Below, one piece after another: positions 41,576 through 50,441 of a stretch of 64,000 nt of DNA. The stretch covers positions 124,001 to 188,000 of the forward strand of contig CAVTAI010000013.1 in the NCBI GenBank assembly GCA_963732655.1. The letters are read 5' to 3'. Every line of letters begins with the position of its first letter. Positions within the stretch are counted from its first letter, which is position 1. The notes beneath the pieces are model-generated. The model ran no database searches. It saw only the letters and a program-made list of their open reading frames with translations, and was not told the origin of the DNA. This stretch comes from CAVTWS01 sp963732655 (GTDB lineage: Bacteria; Actinomycetota; Acidimicrobiia; Acidimicrobiales; SHLQ01). Position numbers and translations under genes: made by a program.

Positions 41576-43003
41576 TCAGGGCTGGAGCACGACCAGACGT
41601 TCTTCGGTCATCTCCCGGGCGGCCCAGGCCGGCCCCTCACGGGTGTTGCCGCTGTCTCGCAGGCCGCCGTACGGCATGTGATCGGCCCGCCAGGTCGGGA
41701 CCTCGTTGATGAGGACCCCGCCGTAATCGAGAACCTCGGCCGCCCGCAGGGCCCGACCCAGGTGGCTCGTGAACACCGCAGCTTGGAGCCCGTACGCGGA
41801 GTCGTTGGCGAGGCGGAGAGCGTCGTCGAAATCGGTGTAGGTGGTCACGGTGACCACTGGCCCGAACACCTCGTTGCGGCACACCTTCATGTCGGGCTCG
41901 GCCCCGGTGATCAACGTCGGTTCGAGCACGCCGTCCGGGCGGAACTCCCCCCCGACGGCGATCGACGCACCCTCGTTGCGGGCTTCGTCGATCCACCCCT
42001 TGACCCGTTCGGTCTCGCCGCGGTCGATGAGGGCGGAAACCTCGGTGGCGGGGTCGGCGGGATCGCCCACCACCAAGGTCGACACCTGGTGGGCCAACTC
42101 GGCGGTGAACTCCGCGGCGATGTCGGCGTGGACGTAGAGGCGTTGGGTCGAGATGCAGGACTGCCCGGCAAAGGAGTATCCGGCCATGCGGATCTTGGCC
42201 GCGGCGGTACGCCAGTCGGAGTCGGGTTCGATGACGATCGGGGAGTTGTTGCCGAGCTCGAGGCTCACCTTCTTGCGGGGGGCCCGGGCCCGGATGCCCC
42301 AGCCCACCTCCGGCGAGCCGGTGAAGGTGATCATGGCCACGTCGGGATGATCGACCAAGGTGTTCGCCACCGAACCGGGGCACGGCACCACGTTGAGCCA
42401 ACCGGGCGGGAGGCCGCACTCGTCGATCAGCATCTCGGCGAGGAGCAGGGCGGTGAGGGGGGTGGAGGACGCCGGTTTGAGGACGACCGGGCAGCCGGCG
42501 GCGATGGCCGGCGCCACCTTGTGGCAGACGAGGTTGAGCGGGAAGTTGAACGGGGAGATACCGCCGACGACCCCGATGGGTACCCGCTTGATGAAGCCGA
42601 GCTTGCCGACCCCGGCCGAGGATGCGTCGAGCGGGATGAGCTCGCCGCCGAGGGTGCGCGCCACGGCCGCCGAGAATCGAATGGTGTCGACGGCCCGGCT
42701 GGCCTCACCGCGGGCTGTTGTGATCGGCTTGGCGGATTCGGCCGAGATCGAGGCTGCGAACTCGTCGAGCCGGTCGGTGAGCCGAACCGCGGCCCGGTCG
42801 AGGATCTCGGCGCGTTGGTGGGCCGGCAGTGGCCCAGGCTTCAGCACGGCCCGGGCCGCGGCGACGGCGCGGTCGATGTGGATCGGCTCCCCTTTGGCGG
42901 TGCGGCCCACCAAGCGGCCGTCGTAGGGGGAGCGCACGTCGATCGTGTCGTCGGTCGTGGGTCGGGAGTCGCCGATGATCATGGGGCGGATGGGGTCGCT
43001 CAC
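41576..43003 (-). CDS. NAD(P)-dependent aldehyde dehydrogenase
   Basis: The 475-aa enzyme has the aldehyde dehydrogenase fold: VPIGVVGGISPFNFPLNLVC, VVLKPASSTPLTALLLAE, the NAD loop MITFTGSPEVGWG, catalytic Glu in VSLELGNNSPIV, catalytic Cys in GYSFAGQSCISTQRLYV, and NEVFGPVVTV. It ends with the usual MPYGGLRDSGNTREGP loop. Substrate not predictable; the GNN variant of ELGGK suggests the glyceraldehyde-3-phosphate/lactaldehyde-type branch. Confidence 0.93.
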   Translation of the reverse strand: MSDPIRPMIIGDSRPTTDDTIDVRSPYDGRLVGRTAKGEPIHIDRAVAAARAVLKPGPLPAHQRAEILDRAAVRLTDRLDEFAASISAESAKPITTARGEASRAVDTIRFSAAVARTLGGELIPLDASSAGVGKLGFIKRVPIGVVGGISPFNFPLNLVCHKVAPAIAAGCPVVLKPASSTPLTALLLAEMLIDECGLPPGWLNVVPCPGSVANTLVDHPDVAMITFTGSPEVGWGIRARAPRKKVSLELGNNSPIVIEPDSDWRTAAAKIRMAGYSFAGQSCISTQRLYVHADIAAEFTAELAHQVSTLVVGDPADPATEVSALIDRGETERVKGWIDEARNEGASIAVGGEFRPDGVLEPTLITGAEPDMKVCRNEVFGPVVTVTTYTDFDDALRLANDSAYGLQAAVFTSHLGRALRAAEVLDYGGVLINEVPTWRADHMPYGGLRDSGNTREGPAWAAREMTEERLVVLQP

Positions 43004-43169
43004 TGGTCCTCCAACATTGGGTGTGATCGTCGCACATTTCTCTCGGGTTGTGCCGGCCCGACCAAACCTCGGAGAGCCGTGGTGACGTTCATCGGATGTC
43101 CCGCCACCACGGTCGGGGTCCGGCGCCCAATGGGCGAGGTGCCGTCACTTGAACCTCAGGAGAGATCAC

Positions 43170-43880
43170 ATGAACGCACGACTTCTGGTCGGCAGCCTCG
43201 CCACCATCGGAACCGTCAGCCTCTTCGGCGGCGCCGTGTACGCCGCAGTCGACAACAGTCCTCGACCGGCGGTGAGTCAGGCGGTCGACATCTCGGGCAA
43301 CTGCGACGAGGCCGAACACGCCAATGACCCCGCCTGCATCGGTGCCGCGGTCACGCCGACCACGGTGGCCGGGACGTCGACCACCGTTCCTCAGCCCGTT
43401 CCTACATCCATCCCCGCTACGACATCGACCGTTCCGGGTGGCCTCGACATCTCGGGCAACTGCGATGAGGCCGAGCACGCCAACGATCCAGGGTGTCTCG
43501 GCGTGAACCCGGTGCCGACCACGGTCCCCGGCGGCGGCTCCGTCACCACGGTGCCCACCGGTTCGTCGACCACCGTTCCGGGCGGCGAGGACATCTCGGG
43601 CAACTGCGATGAGGCGGAACACGCCAACGACCCCGAGTGCCAGCCCGCCACGACAGCGGCCCCCGGGTCCACGCCTGCGCCCGCGCCCGTCGACAATGAC
43701 CGCGGGTGCGAGAACGACGACAACAGCGGCCACGGCCACTGTGGCGACGACGAGTCCTCCGATGACGATGACGACGACAACTCAGGTTCCGGCAGCAGCG
43801 GCAGCGACGACGACGATGATGATGATGACGACGACAACGACAGCGACGACGACAACAGCGATGAGTTCAGCGACGACTGA
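43170..43880 (+). CDS. Secreted repeat protein with three DISGNCDEAEHANDPxC motifs and acidic tail
   Basis: The 236-aa protein has a signal-like N-terminus (LLVGSLATIGTVSLFGGAVY). Three near-identical 17-residue motifs DISGNCDEAEHANDPxC lie at 40-56, 93-109 and 141-157. They are separated by Thr/Pro/Val-rich spacers, and the tail is Asp/Ser-rich (from about 195 to the end). Each motif has two Cys flanking an acidic core, suggesting a small disulfide-closed loop that could bind a cation; that is inference. AGGAGAG lies upstream of ATG at 43170. I know no named family. Its last 14 nt overlap the convergent aminotransferase gene. Confidence 0.8.
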   Translation: MNARLLVGSLATIGTVSLFGGAVYAAVDNSPRPAVSQAVDISGNCDEAEHANDPACIGAAVTPTTVAGTSTTVPQPVPTSIPATTSTVPGGLDISGNCDEAEHANDPGCLGVNPVPTTVPGGGSVTTVPTGSSTTVPGGEDISGNCDEAEHANDPECQPATTAAPGSTPAPAPVDNDRGCENDDNSGHGHCGDDESSDDDDDDNSGSGSSGSDDDDDDDDDDNDSDDDNSDEFSDD

Positions 43881-45060
43881 GCAGCTCGACGGCGCGACGC
43901 ATGTCGACCGGTGAGCCGGCGAAGGAGAACCTGACATAGCGATGCCCTCGGCTCGGGTCGAAGTCGATGCCCGGGGTGGCCGCAACACCGATCTCGTCGA
44001 GCCAGCGGAGGCACAGCGCCTGGCTGTCGTCGGTGAGATGGTCGACGCAGGCGTACACGTAGAACGCCCCATCAGCGGGAGCCAGGCGATCGAGCCCGGC
44101 GGTCGGGAGGCCGTCGAGCAAGATCGCCCGGTTCTCTGCGTATCGGGCCACGTTGCCTCGGAGCTCGTCGTGACAGTCGAAGGCCGCTCGGGCGGCGTGC
44201 TGAGCCAAGGTGCTGGGGGCGATGGTGAAGTTCTGGGCCAGTCGTTCGACGGGTTCGATGAGATCGGTCGGGAGCACCATCCAACCCAGCCGCCACCCGG
44301 TCATGGAGAAGTACTTGGAGAAGCTGTTGACGACGACGGCCGAGGAGCTCGACGCGACGGCGGTGCCGAGCGATACCGCGGGGTCGTAGGTGATGCCGTG
44401 ATAGATCTCGTCGCTGACGAGCCGGACGCCATGGTCATGGCACCATCGGGCCAGAACGTCGAGCGCGGGCGCGTCGATCATGGTGCCGGAAGGATTCGAC
44501 GGGCTGGCCACGACCAGTCCGTCGAGCGGCAGCAGCGGCTCCAGGTGGTCGGGCGTGGGCTGGAAGCGGGTCTCGGGGCCGGTGAGGATGTCGATCGGCT
44601 CGCAACCGAGGGCGGCGAGGATGTTTCGATAGCACGGGTATCCGGGCGACGGGACCGCCACGCGGTCTCCGGGATCGAACAGCGCCAAGAGGCCGATGGC
44701 GAACGCTCCGGATGCGCCCTGGGTGACCACCACCCGCGCCGGGTCGATGGCGAGCCCGTACCAGTCGTCGTAGTGCTGGGCGATGCGCTCTCGGAGGGGT
44801 TCGATGCCGAGCGCAACCGTGTAGCCGAGGGTGTCGGCATCGAGCGCCCGGTGGGCGGCCTCGATCACCTTCCGCGGCGCCGGTGTCGATGGCTGGCCGA
44901 CCTCCAGGTGGAGAACCGGTCGGCCGGACGCCTCGCGTTCGGCCGCCGCCCGCATCATCTCCATCACGTGGAAGGGTTCGACGGCGCTGGCCCGGTGAGC
45001 ACCCCCAGCCCGGAGCCCGGATGGGTGCGGCGGGGCCGGGGTGGGCGGGACTGTCGTCAC
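43867..45060 (-). CDS. PLP-dependent aminotransferase, class I/II
   Basis: The 397-aa enzyme has the aminotransferase fold type I: LHLEVGQPSTPAPRKVIEAA, VVTQGASGAFAIGLLALFD, VAVPSPGYPCYRNIL, VVASPSNPSGTMID, RLVSDEIYHGITYD, the PLP lysine in VVVNSFSKYFSMTGWRLGW and the C-terminal RYVRFSFAG with its carboxylate-binding Arg. It is close to aspartate/aromatic aminotransferases. A TAGCGT box lies 6 nt before the GTG start, so the message is probably leaderless. Confidence 0.9.
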   Translation of the reverse strand: MTTVPPTPAPPHPSGLRAGGAHRASAVEPFHVMEMMRAAAEREASGRPVLHLEVGQPSTPAPRKVIEAAHRALDADTLGYTVALGIEPLRERIAQHYDDWYGLAIDPARVVVTQGASGAFAIGLLALFDPGDRVAVPSPGYPCYRNILAALGCEPIDILTGPETRFQPTPDHLEPLLPLDGLVVASPSNPSGTMIDAPALDVLARWCHDHGVRLVSDEIYHGITYDPAVSLGTAVASSSSAVVVNSFSKYFSMTGWRLGWMVLPTDLIEPVERLAQNFTIAPSTLAQHAARAAFDCHDELRGNVARYAENRAILLDGLPTAGLDRLAPADGAFYVYACVDHLTDDSQALCLRWLDEIGVAATPGIDFDPSRGHRYVRFSFAGSPVDMRRAVELLSRR

Positions 45061-45137
45061 GGGACAACGCTACCCTCGGGGTCAGAGCGGCCGCCCACGA
45101 TCCAGTGGCGATTGTCGACCGCGACAGGGAGGTCGTC

Positions 45138-47369
45138 ATGATGGTCGACGAGCGGCGTGTCGAGTTCCGTACCTGCCCGCTGTGCGAGGCCACCTGCGGG
45201 CTGCAGATCGACGTCGAAGGCCTCGAGATCACCCGCATCCGGGGCGATCGTGACGACGTGTTCTCGCACGGTTTCATCTGTCCGAAGGGCTCGACCCTCA
45301 AGCAGCTCCATGTCGACCCGGACCGTCTCCGCCAACCGCTCGTGCGTCGTGACGGGGTCCTGGTGGAGGTCGGATGGGATGAAGCCTGGGTCGAGGTCGA
45401 CCGGCTCCTGGGTCCGTACCTCGCCGGCGATCGAAACGCCATCGGCGTGTACCTGGGCAACCCCAACGTGCACAACCTGGGTCATGCCATCTTCCTGCGC
45501 CCGTTGCTGAAAGCGCTCGGGACCCGCAGCCAGTTCAGCGCCAGCAGCGTCGACCAGATGCCCAAACACGTCTCGTGTGGGTACCTGTTCGGCAGCCCGC
45601 TCGCCATCCCCGTGCCCGACCTCGATCGCACCGGCTACCTGCTCATGCTCGGAGCCAACCCGCTCGCGTCGAACGGCAGCCTGTGCACCGCACCCGACTT
45701 CCCTGGACGGCTGACCGCGATCCGAGAACGTGGCGGCCGGGTGGTCGTGGTCGATCCGCGGCGTTCGGAGACCGCGGAGGTGGCCGACGAGCATCTCGCC
45801 ATCCGGCCCGGCACCGACGCGGCGTGGCTTGCCGCGCTGGTCACGACGGTCTTCGAGGATGGTCGGTGCCGGCCCGGTCCGGTAGAACCGTGGCTGAGCG
45901 GGATCGCCGAGGTCCGGTCGGCGCTGGCCGGGTTCACCGCCGAATCGGTGGCGGCGACGACGGGCATCGAGCCCACCACGACCCGGCGGATCGCTCGTGA
46001 GCTGGCCGACGCGCCGTCCGCGGCCGTCTACGGTCGGATCGGGACCCACACCGCCGAGTTCGGCACGTTGGCGGCGTGGCTCGTCGATGTGTTGACCACC
46101 GTGATCGGGGGCCTCGATTCGCCGGGCGGGATCATGTTCCCGCTCGCCGCGGTGAGCCAGCCGGTGGGGTCGGACTCGACCGCGGGTCGAGGGTTCACCA
46201 CGGGTCGGTGGTCGAGTCGGGTGCGAGACCTGCCCGAGGTCATCGGTGAGCTCCCGGTGGCCACCCTGCCGGACGAGATCCTCACACCGGGCGAGGGCCA
46301 GATTCGGGTTCTCGTCACCGTCGCCGGCAACCCCGCCCGGTCCTGTCCGGACAGCAACCGCATGGAGGACGCGCTGCGAGCGCTCGATGTCCTCGTGTGC
46401 CTCGACCCGTACCTGAACGAGACCGCCCGCCTGGCCGACATCGTGCTCCCACCCGTGTCGACCCTGGAGAAGAGCCACTACGACATCGCCTTCACCGGCC
46501 TGGCCGTGCGCAACGTGGCCAACTGGTCGCCGGCCGTCTTCGCGGCGACCGGACCGTCCGACAGCGAGATCCTGGCCCGCCTGGCCCTCGTCGCCTCGGG
46601 CCTGGGAGCGCGGGCCGACCCGGCCATCGTCGACCAGTTGGTCATCGACACGCTGCTGGGGGCCGCCGTTCGCAACGAGCACGGGCCGGTGTTCGAGCGC
46701 GATCCGGCCGAGCTGGCCGCCCTGGTCACCGGCGATGACCCCGCCGACCGGGCGCTCGACGTCATGCTGCGCTGCGGACCCTACGGCGATGGTTTCGGTG
46801 CCCGCCCGGGCGGGTTGTCGTTGGCGACGCTCGTCGACACCCCGCACGGTGTCGACCTCGGACCGCTCCAATCACGGTTGCCCGGACTCCTGTCGACCCC
46901 CAGCGGGATGGTGGAGCTGGCCCACCCGGCGCTGCTGGCCGATCTGCCCCGGCTGGCCGAACGTCTCGGGCGGCCGGTCCCCGGTCTCGTGCTGGTGGGC
47001 CGGCGACACGTGCGCTCCAACAACTCGTGGATGCACAACATCGAGGTGCTGGTGAAAGGGCGCGAGCGCTGCACCCTCCAGATCCATCCGGACGATGCCG
47101 CCCGCTCGGGCGTGGTCGACGGTGGGCGGGCTCGGGTGACCAGCCGGGTCGGTGAGGTGGTGGCCGCCGTCGAGGTCAGCGACGTGTGCCGGCCCGGTGT
47201 GGTGTGCCTGCCGCACGGGTGGGGTCATGATTCGCCAGGTGCCCGCATGACCGTGGCGGCGGGTCGGCCCGGCGTCAACAGCAACGCCTTGACCGACGGT
47301 GACGCGATCGACGTTCCCTCCGGCAACGCCGTGCTCAACGGCATCCCCGTCGAGGTTCACCCCGCTTGA
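45138..47369 (+). CDS. Molybdopterin-dependent oxidoreductase (DMSO reductase family)
   Basis: The 743-aa protein has an N-terminal 4Fe-4S site with Cys13, Cys16, Cys20 and Cys48 (CPLCEATCGLQI, FICPKG). It is followed by molybdopterin-binding domains: YLGNPNVHNLGH, LMLGANPLASNGSL, VVVDPRRSETAEVADEHLAI and AVYGRIGTHTAEFGTL. The C-terminal dinucleotide-binding domain is LVGRRHVRSNNSWMHNIEVL to VCLPHGWGHD. No twin-arginine signal is present, so it is cytoplasmic. It resembles formate dehydrogenase/assimilatory reductase-like enzymes of unknown substrate found alone in actinobacteria. GGGAGG precedes ATG at 45138. Confidence 0.9.
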   Translation: MMVDERRVEFRTCPLCEATCGLQIDVEGLEITRIRGDRDDVFSHGFICPKGSTLKQLHVDPDRLRQPLVRRDGVLVEVGWDEAWVEVDRLLGPYLAGDRNAIGVYLGNPNVHNLGHAIFLRPLLKALGTRSQFSASSVDQMPKHVSCGYLFGSPLAIPVPDLDRTGYLLMLGANPLASNGSLCTAPDFPGRLTAIRERGGRVVVVDPRRSETAEVADEHLAIRPGTDAAWLAALVTTVFEDGRCRPGPVEPWLSGIAEVRSALAGFTAESVAATTGIEPTTTRRIARELADAPSAAVYGRIGTHTAEFGTLAAWLVDVLTTVIGGLDSPGGIMFPLAAVSQPVGSDSTAGRGFTTGRWSSRVRDLPEVIGELPVATLPDEILTPGEGQIRVLVTVAGNPARSCPDSNRMEDALRALDVLVCLDPYLNETARLADIVLPPVSTLEKSHYDIAFTGLAVRNVANWSPAVFAATGPSDSEILARLALVASGLGARADPAIVDQLVIDTLLGAAVRNEHGPVFERDPAELAALVTGDDPADRALDVMLRCGPYGDGFGARPGGLSLATLVDTPHGVDLGPLQSRLPGLLSTPSGMVELAHPALLADLPRLAERLGRPVPGLVLVGRRHVRSNNSWMHNIEVLVKGRERCTLQIHPDDAARSGVVDGGRARVTSRVGEVVAAVEVSDVCRPGVVCLPHGWGHDSPGARMTVAAGRPGVNSNALTDGDAIDVPSGNAVLNGIPVEVHPA

Positions 47370-47441
47370 GCCGGCGAAACCGACATTCGGCGTTCGGCAA
47401 AAGTCGCACTTTCAGCCCGGCAGAACTGATAGCTTTCAGGC

Positions 47442-48689
47442 GTGAACGTGCCTCTTCCTCGACGGGCGGCCGAGATCGCCGCGGATGCGTTGACGTCCTT
47501 TCGGATCGTCGTGCTCGATGGTCCGCGCCAATCGGGCAAGACCACCCTCCTCCGACAGCTGGCGGACGAGCGCACGTTGTCGGTGCGAAGTTTCGACGAT
47601 CCTGCTGAGCTGGCAGCAGCACGATCCGATCCGCTGGCCTATCTCTCGAGCGCCGGTCGCCCGCTCGTGGTCGACGAGTTCCAACGCGCCGGCGACGACT
47701 TCCTGCTGGCCATGAAGTACCTCGTCGATCGGGACACGGCGCCCGGGCAGTTCCTGCTCGCCGGGTCCACGAACTTCCTGACCACGAGCCAACTCAGCGA
47801 TTCCCTGTCCGGCCGGGTCGGGCTGGTGCCCGTTCGACCCTTGACCCGCGGCGAGGTCCTGCGGCATCGAGAGAGCTTCGTGGCCCGGCTGGTGGACGAC
47901 CCGTCGTCGGTCGCCAGGCCAGGCGCCGGCGTCGAGCGCGAAGTGATGGGTGAGCTGGTGGTGACGGGCGGCTTCCCGGAGGTCGCGTTGGCGACCTCCC
48001 CTCGAATGCGCGGCTCCTACTTCGAGTCGTACATGCGGACCGTGCTCTCGCGGGAGGCGCTCAGCGACGCCGGCAGCCGTCGAAATCCGATGACGCTCCG
48101 ACGGTTGTTCGATCTCGTCGCGGCTCGGACGGCTCAGGAACTCAACACCGAGGACCTCGCCCGCGATGCTGGACACTCCCGGGTGACGGTCGACGAGTAC
48201 CTGTCCTTGCTTCAGACGCTCCACCAGGTGCAACTGCTTCCGGCCTGGGCGTCGAGCGCGGCGACCCGCGCGAAACGCCGACCGAAGTTGCTCCTGATCG
48301 ACAGTGGTGTTGCCGCGGCATCGATGAGACTCGATGCGCGGGCGGTGGCGGATCCGCGCACGAGGGAGACTGGTTCGCTGTTCGAGACGTTCGTCGTCAA
48401 CGAGATCCTGAGGCAGGCCGACTGGACGTTGGGCCTGCGAGCGTCGCACTACCGGGATCGTGACGGCCGTGAGGTCGATCTCGTGCTGGACGGTCCGCAC
48501 GGGGTGGTCGGTATCGAAGTCAAGGCCAGTTCGGTGGCGCGCGCGACAGACGCTCGACATCTTGCGTACCTCGGCCGGGTGGTCGGGGAACGTTGGCTCG
48601 GGGGTGTCGTCATCCACACGGGAGCCCATGCCTCAGAGCTCTCGCCGTCGGTGTGGGCGGTTCCGCTCGACCGGGTCTGGGCGACGTGA
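47442..48689 (+). CDS. AAA ATPase with DUF4143 domain, complete
   Basis: The 415-aa protein has Walker A VLDGPRQSGKTTLLRQL (27-34), Walker B RPLVVDEFQRA (D78, E79), sensor FLLAGSTNFLTTSQL and a winged-helix stretch DAGHSRVTVDEYLSLLQTL. The C-terminal DUF4143 block is DGREVDLVLDGPHGVVGIEV, with the D/ExK-type acidic residues. It is a full-length relative of the truncated copy at 2882. A TAGCTT box 6 nt before GTG and the small repeat AAAGT-CGC-ACTTT upstream (47399-47411) suggest an own, leaderless promoter. Family function is unknown; some members sit in mobile or variable loci. Confidence 0.9.
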   Translation: MNVPLPRRAAEIAADALTSFRIVVLDGPRQSGKTTLLRQLADERTLSVRSFDDPAELAAARSDPLAYLSSAGRPLVVDEFQRAGDDFLLAMKYLVDRDTAPGQFLLAGSTNFLTTSQLSDSLSGRVGLVPVRPLTRGEVLRHRESFVARLVDDPSSVARPGAGVEREVMGELVVTGGFPEVALATSPRMRGSYFESYMRTVLSREALSDAGSRRNPMTLRRLFDLVAARTAQELNTEDLARDAGHSRVTVDEYLSLLQTLHQVQLLPAWASSAATRAKRRPKLLLIDSGVAAASMRLDARAVADPRTRETGSLFETFVVNEILRQADWTLGLRASHYRDRDGREVDLVLDGPHGVVGIEVKASSVARATDARHLAYLGRVVGERWLGGVVIHTGAHASELSPSVWAVPLDRVWAT

Positions 48690-48730
48690 CGCCGACGTTC
48701 GTGTCGGCGGCGCAGGGGTAGCCTCAGCAC

Positions 48731-49537
48731 ATGCCGTCCGAGGCCGGTCTTCGCCGTCCATCACGGAGCTCCCGCTTCCCGTGGTACGACTCCTTGTGGC
48801 TGCAGGACTACGAGTCGGCGCTCGATCTCATCGGCCGCCACGCCCCGGAGCGGCTCGACGAGTTCGTTGCCGCGTGTTCGGTGTTCGTCACGGATCCGTC
48901 GTTCGAGACCACGGTGATCGAGCACCTGGTCGACGACGACACCCTGAGCGAGATCCGGAAGGTCATCGTCGGGCTCGATCCGGCGGCGCTCGAGTTGCAC
49001 GAGGCCCGCACCTTCCGCCGGTTCGTCGTCCACGACCACCCGTACTTCACCGCCCTCGGGGCGCGGTATGCGGGCCTGGTCAGCGCGGCGGTCGGTGAAG
49101 CGGTCGAGCCGGCGTACAACTTCTTGAGCCTGTACAGCTCGAGCGGGCTGTGCCCGGTCCACCTCGACACGCCGCAGGCCAAGTGGACGCTCGACCTCTG
49201 CGTCAACCAGCCCCGACCGTGGCCCATCCAGATCGGGAGGGTGCGGCCGTGGTCGGTCGCCATCGGCCGCGAATGGGGTGACGACTGGGACGCCGCCATC
49301 AAGGCCGATCCGGCGAACGAGTTCCGGGGGTACACCGTCGAGGAGGGCGACGCCATCGTGTTCGCCGGGAGCAGCCAGTGGCACTTCCGCGAGCCATTGC
49401 CTTCGGCCCTGCCCGGCGCGTCGACCGACCTGCTGTTCTTCCACTACGTGCCCGCCGGGACCCGTGAGCTCGTCGAGCCGTCGACCTGGGGCGAGCGCTT
49501 CGGTGTCCCTGAGCTCGACGGTCTCGGTCGGTGGTGA
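48731..49537 (+). CDS. 2OG-Fe(II) oxygenase-like protein
   Basis: The 268-aa product is a probable cupin-fold dioxygenase. An H-x-D pair lies at 144-146 (CPVHLDTPQAKW), the distal His in GSSQWHFREPLP, and a following strand DLLFFHYVPAGTREL. The stretch GDAIVFAGSSQWHFRE is typical of 2OG-Fe(II) enzymes of the prolyl-hydroxylase-like type. The substrate is unknown. A TAGCCT box 6 nt before the ATG indicates a leaderless message. The assignment rests on the HxD...H pattern. Confidence 0.6.
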   Translation: MPSEAGLRRPSRSSRFPWYDSLWLQDYESALDLIGRHAPERLDEFVAACSVFVTDPSFETTVIEHLVDDDTLSEIRKVIVGLDPAALELHEARTFRRFVVHDHPYFTALGARYAGLVSAAVGEAVEPAYNFLSLYSSSGLCPVHLDTPQAKWTLDLCVNQPRPWPIQIGRVRPWSVAIGREWGDDWDAAIKADPANEFRGYTVEEGDAIVFAGSSQWHFREPLPSALPGASTDLLFFHYVPAGTRELVEPSTWGERFGVPELDGLGRW

Positions 49538-49568
49538 TCTGCCCCGGCCTGCATGCGAAGATTCGCGC

Positions 49569-50384
49569 ATGGCTGACTACGAGACGATCATCTACGAAGA
49601 ACGCGACGGCGTCGCCTGGGTGACCCTCAATCGCCCGCAGGCGCTGAACTCCTTCGACTCCGCCATGCAGAGAGAGATCAAGGACCTGTGGCGATCGCTC
49701 CGGCTCAACGACGACGTGCGCTGCGTGGTGCTCACCGGTTCGGGCGAGCGAGCGTTCTGCGTCGGCATCGATCGCAACGCCGACGACACCTACGTGGTAT
49801 TCGAGCGCGACACCTTCTACGGGACGTCGAACAACTACATGTACGACGACCCCGGCGAGTTCCTCGGTCCGAAGGCCAACGATCTGTGGAAGCCGGTCAT
49901 CTGCGCCGTCAACGGCATGGCGTGCGGTGGCGCCTTCTACTTCATCTCCGAGTCGGACATCATCATCGCTGCCGAACACGCCACGTTCTTCGATCCGCAC
50001 GTCACCTACGGGCAGGCCGCCGTCTACGAGCCGATCAAGATGCTTCAGCACATCTCGCTCGGCGACGTCATGCGGATGTCGCTGTTGGGCGCCCACGAAC
50101 GGATCAGCGCCGAGACGGCCCTGCGCATCGGCCTCGTGACCCAGGTCGTCCCGAAAGAGGAGCTGCTGGCCACCGCCAAGTGGCTGGCCAGTGCCGTGGC
50201 CAGCCTGGCGCCGAACGTGTCGTCCGGAACCCTGCGGGCGGTTTGGGCGGCCAACGACCTGGGCCGGCTCGGTGCGCTGGCGATGGCCCCGTCGATCCTG
50301 TCGACCGCCACCGACAAGGACGTGATGAAGGCGGGCAACGACGCCTTCGAGAACCAACCTCGCATCACCCCCCGCATCCGCTGA
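49569..50384 (+). CDS. Enoyl-CoA hydratase/isomerase family protein
   Basis: The 271-aa crotonase-fold protein has VAWVTLNRPQALNSFDSAM, VVLTGSGERAFCVGIDRNA, the oxyanion-hole region VNGMACGGAFYFISESDIII and FFDPHVTYGQAAVYEPI. The first catalytic Glu of hydratases is in the ..DPHVTYG segment but replaced, and the second is in LLGAHERISAETALRIGLV. It may be a hydratase, isomerase or another crotonase. It is 31 bp after the oxygenase-like gene on the same strand. Confidence 0.88.
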   Translation: MADYETIIYEERDGVAWVTLNRPQALNSFDSAMQREIKDLWRSLRLNDDVRCVVLTGSGERAFCVGIDRNADDTYVVFERDTFYGTSNNYMYDDPGEFLGPKANDLWKPVICAVNGMACGGAFYFISESDIIIAAEHATFFDPHVTYGQAAVYEPIKMLQHISLGDVMRMSLLGAHERISAETALRIGLVTQVVPKEELLATAKWLASAVASLAPNVSSGTLRAVWAANDLGRLGALAMAPSILSTATDKDVMKAGNDAFENQPRITPRIR

Positions 50385-50441
50385 CCGACCGAATAGGGCG
50401 GAGGGCGCAGCTACGATCGGGGCCGACCGGGGAGCACGTTT

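Noticed and set aside
41513..43327. Long plus-strand open frame opposite the aldehyde dehydrogenase gene
   Set aside because: It has no recognisable motifs and runs antisense to a well-conserved enzyme. It is a high-GC shadow frame.
45057..46871. 604-codon minus-strand frame opposite the molybdopterin oxidoreductase
   Set aside because: The opposing gene has conserved Cys ligands and cofactor domains; the antisense frame has none.
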